Assembly: GCF_000739695.1 (NCBI RefSeq)
Contig: NZ_BBIO01000007.1
Span: forward strand, 62,001 to 126,000
Direction: 5' to 3'
Origin: Tepidicaulis marinus
GTDB taxonomy: Bacteria > Pseudomonadota > Alphaproteobacteria > Parvibaculales > Parvibaculaceae
DNA length: 64,000 nucleotides
The stretch's first letter is position 1; every line of letters begins with the position of its first letter. Shown here piece by piece: positions 62,868 to 64,000 of the stretch. The notes under the pieces are model-generated. The model did no database searches. It saw only the letters and a program-made list of their open reading frames with translations, and was not told the origin of the DNA. Both the position numbers and the translations under genes were made by a program.

Positions 62868-64000
62868 TTAGCGCGTGCCGGTTTGGGTAGGGGTGAGCAT
62901 GGCCGCCGTTTCCGGTGCCGTCTCGCCCGAATTGCTTTCTTCGATGCGGATGGCGAGCCCGTCGATCAGCGTGCCGAGCATGGGGCCGGTCAGCACCTTG
63001 TCGCCGGCTTCCAGCCCGCGCAGAATTTCGACGCTGGCCGCATCGAGCTGCACCGCCTCGACAGGCTGGCGCCGCGCGCGCCCTTGATCGGGCACGAAGA
63101 CATAGCGCGCGCCTTCAATGCCCAGCAGCGCGGAGCGGTCCATCACCAGTGCCTTGCGCGGGGGAGGATAAAATTCAGCCCGGGTGAAAAGCCCCGTCTT
63201 GATCTTGTAATCCTCGTTCTTCAGGCCGACGCGTACTTCGATGGAACGGGTGGTGTGGTCCACCTTGTCGTTGAGGATGTGAATCTCACTGTCGTAAACC
63301 TCGTCCACCCCGTCGATATAGACTTTGGCGGGCGTGCCGAGCGCGAGTTTTGAAAGATGGACGGCGGGCACATTGACGATGGCGCCGACAATATCGATTT
63401 TCTGAATTTGCACGACACCCGATGGGCCGCCCATGCCGCCCCCGCGCGTCGCCATGAATTTGCCTTCGTAAATATCCTGCTGTGTGATCACCCCGTCGAA
63501 GGGCGCGCGCACGGTCGCGTCTTTCAGGCGCTGGCGGGCTTGCTCCAATTGCGCATTGGCGACGCCATATTGCGCGCTGGCCACATCATAAGCGGCCTGT
63601 ACCTTGTCGAGCTGGCCGATCGACACAACGCCCTTGCTGCGCAGCTCCTTGATGCGTTTGAACTCGCGTTCGGCATTGCGCATTTCAGCGCGCGCCAGCT
63701 TGACGCGGCTTTCCAGCTCTTTCACCTGCAATTCGAAATCGATGGCGCGGGTCTTGAAGAGCGCATCGCCTTCCTTCACCCGGTCGCCGACCCGGACATA
63801 AACCTCGTCGATAATGCCATCGACCTGCGGGCCCATATCCGTGGTTTTTTGCGCGGCGATCGTGCCCGTCCCGGTGATGGGCTGGACGAGTTCGCGTTCC
63901 TCGATTTGCGTTGTGAAAACTGGCACGGCGGCCCGTTCCGCTTTCGGCGCTTCTTCGGCCTCTCCGCAGGCGGCGGTAAACGCCAGCGCCAGAAGAGCGG
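62868..64000 (-). CDS. RND efflux periplasmic adaptor lipoprotein (5' end outside the window)
   Basis: The visible 377 residues belong to the membrane fusion protein of the pump. The frame continues upstream of a GTG at 63926 into ALLALAFTAACGEAEEAP, a lipoprotein signal with lipobox TAAC, so the true start lies beyond 64000. Then come a barrel-sandwich half (MGPQVDGIIDEVYVRVGDRV), a coiled-coil hairpin (about QVKELESRVKLARAEMRNAE and AQYGVANAQLEQARQRL) and a second lipoyl half (APFDGVITQQDIYEGKF). It links the permease to an outer-membrane channel. Confidence 0.92.
   Translation of the reverse strand, partial: ALLALAFTAACGEAEEAPKAERAAVPVFTTQIEERELVQPITGTGTIAAQKTTDMGPQVDGIIDEVYVRVGDRVKEGDALFKTRAIDFELQVKELESRVKLARAEMRNAEREFKRIKELRSKGVVSIGQLDKVQAAYDVASAQYGVANAQLEQARQRLKDATVRAPFDGVITQQDIYEGKFMATRGGGMGGPSGVVQIQKIDIVGAIVNVPAVHLSKLALGTPAKVYIDGVDEVYDSEIHILNDKVDHTTRSIEVRVGLKNEDYKIKTGLFTRAEFYPPPRKALVMDRSALLGIEGARYVFVPDQGRARRQPVEAVQLDAASVEILRGLEAGDKVLTGPMLGTLIDGLAIRIEESNSGETAPETAAMLTPTQTGTR

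Noticed and set aside
60901-62871. A 656-codon plus-strand frame opposite the RND permease
   Set aside because: Its composition is His-, Asp- and Arg-rich and shows no domain; the opposite strand encodes a full-length permease.
1-64000. CRISPR arrays, tRNA or rRNA genes, insertion sequences
   Set aside because: I looked for regularly spaced repeats, cloverleaf-like segments, rRNA motifs and transposase-like proteins and found none that I could support.

Overview
The window reads as ordinary chromosome from a GC-rich alphaproteobacterium. The signs are a cysI neighbour of the DUF2849 family, the ccmI-E-F-H/degP/two-component/HU/glnE block, DivJ/PleC-type histidine kinases, a YcgN-like protein, an alphaproteobacterial LexA box (GTTC-N7-GTTC) and a CtrA-like box. 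The mix of acyl-CoA dehydrogenases, CoA transferase and oxidoreductases would fit a Parvibaculum-like heterotroph, but that is a guess. There are no rRNA, tRNA, CRISPR or IS elements that I can see. Genes are dense and no gap exceeds 300 bases.

Layout. 1-4 kb (minus strand): 5' part of cysI with a DUF2849 gene, preceded by a three-gene NMT1/ThiY-like ABC importer. 4-8 kb (minus): HPP-family membrane protein, a split DUF1254/DUF1214 pair and a class A penicillin-binding protein. 8.1-10.9 kb: YcgN-like gene, then a small prophage or GTA-like remnant (HTH/DUF2793 broken gene, SleB-like wall hydrolase, holin-like protein) with a perfect LexA box in its promoter. 11-15 kb: SDR, paired acyl-CoA dehydrogenases and nitroreductase. 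15-18 kb: PepSY protein, response regulator and kinase, then a glycine-zipper lipoprotein. 18-23.3 kb: BrkB/YihY membrane protein, an unknown 479-residue protein, D-cysteine desulfhydrase-like enzyme and a family III CoA transferase. 23.5-27.5 kb: DivJ-like kinase converging on a penicillin-acylase-family enzyme.

27.7-41.5 kb: cytochrome c maturation genes (ccmI, E, F, H) interrupted by a signal-less GH46 chitosanase-like gene, then an alpha/beta hydrolase-OsmC fusion, degP, a two-component pair whose regulator is frameshifted in a G7 run, HU, and glnE. 41.7-52.3 kb: two FAD oxidoreductases and a GcvT-like protein, then an EF-hand/ECF-sigma/anti-sigma/periplasmic sensor module resembling CnrYXH logic, then an FAD amine-oxidase-like protein, a glutamine-synthetase-like ligase and a LysR regulator. 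Together the outer genes suggest oxidative breakdown of an amine or methylated amino acid. 52.4-56.6 kb: enoyl-CoA hydratase, an orphan FixL-like PAS kinase with the haem-ligand histidine, and a PleC-like kinase with a CtrA-like box and clustered GANTC sites upstream. 56.9-64 kb (minus): aminopeptidase N and an RND efflux pump with its lipoprotein adaptor, which runs off the end.

Best leads: the LexA-controlled lysis cassette at 9.6-10.4 kb, the ECF/EF-hand module at 46.3-48.6 kb, the G-tract frameshift at 36.11 kb, the haem-PAS kinase at 53.5 kb and the chitosanase inside the ccm operon.
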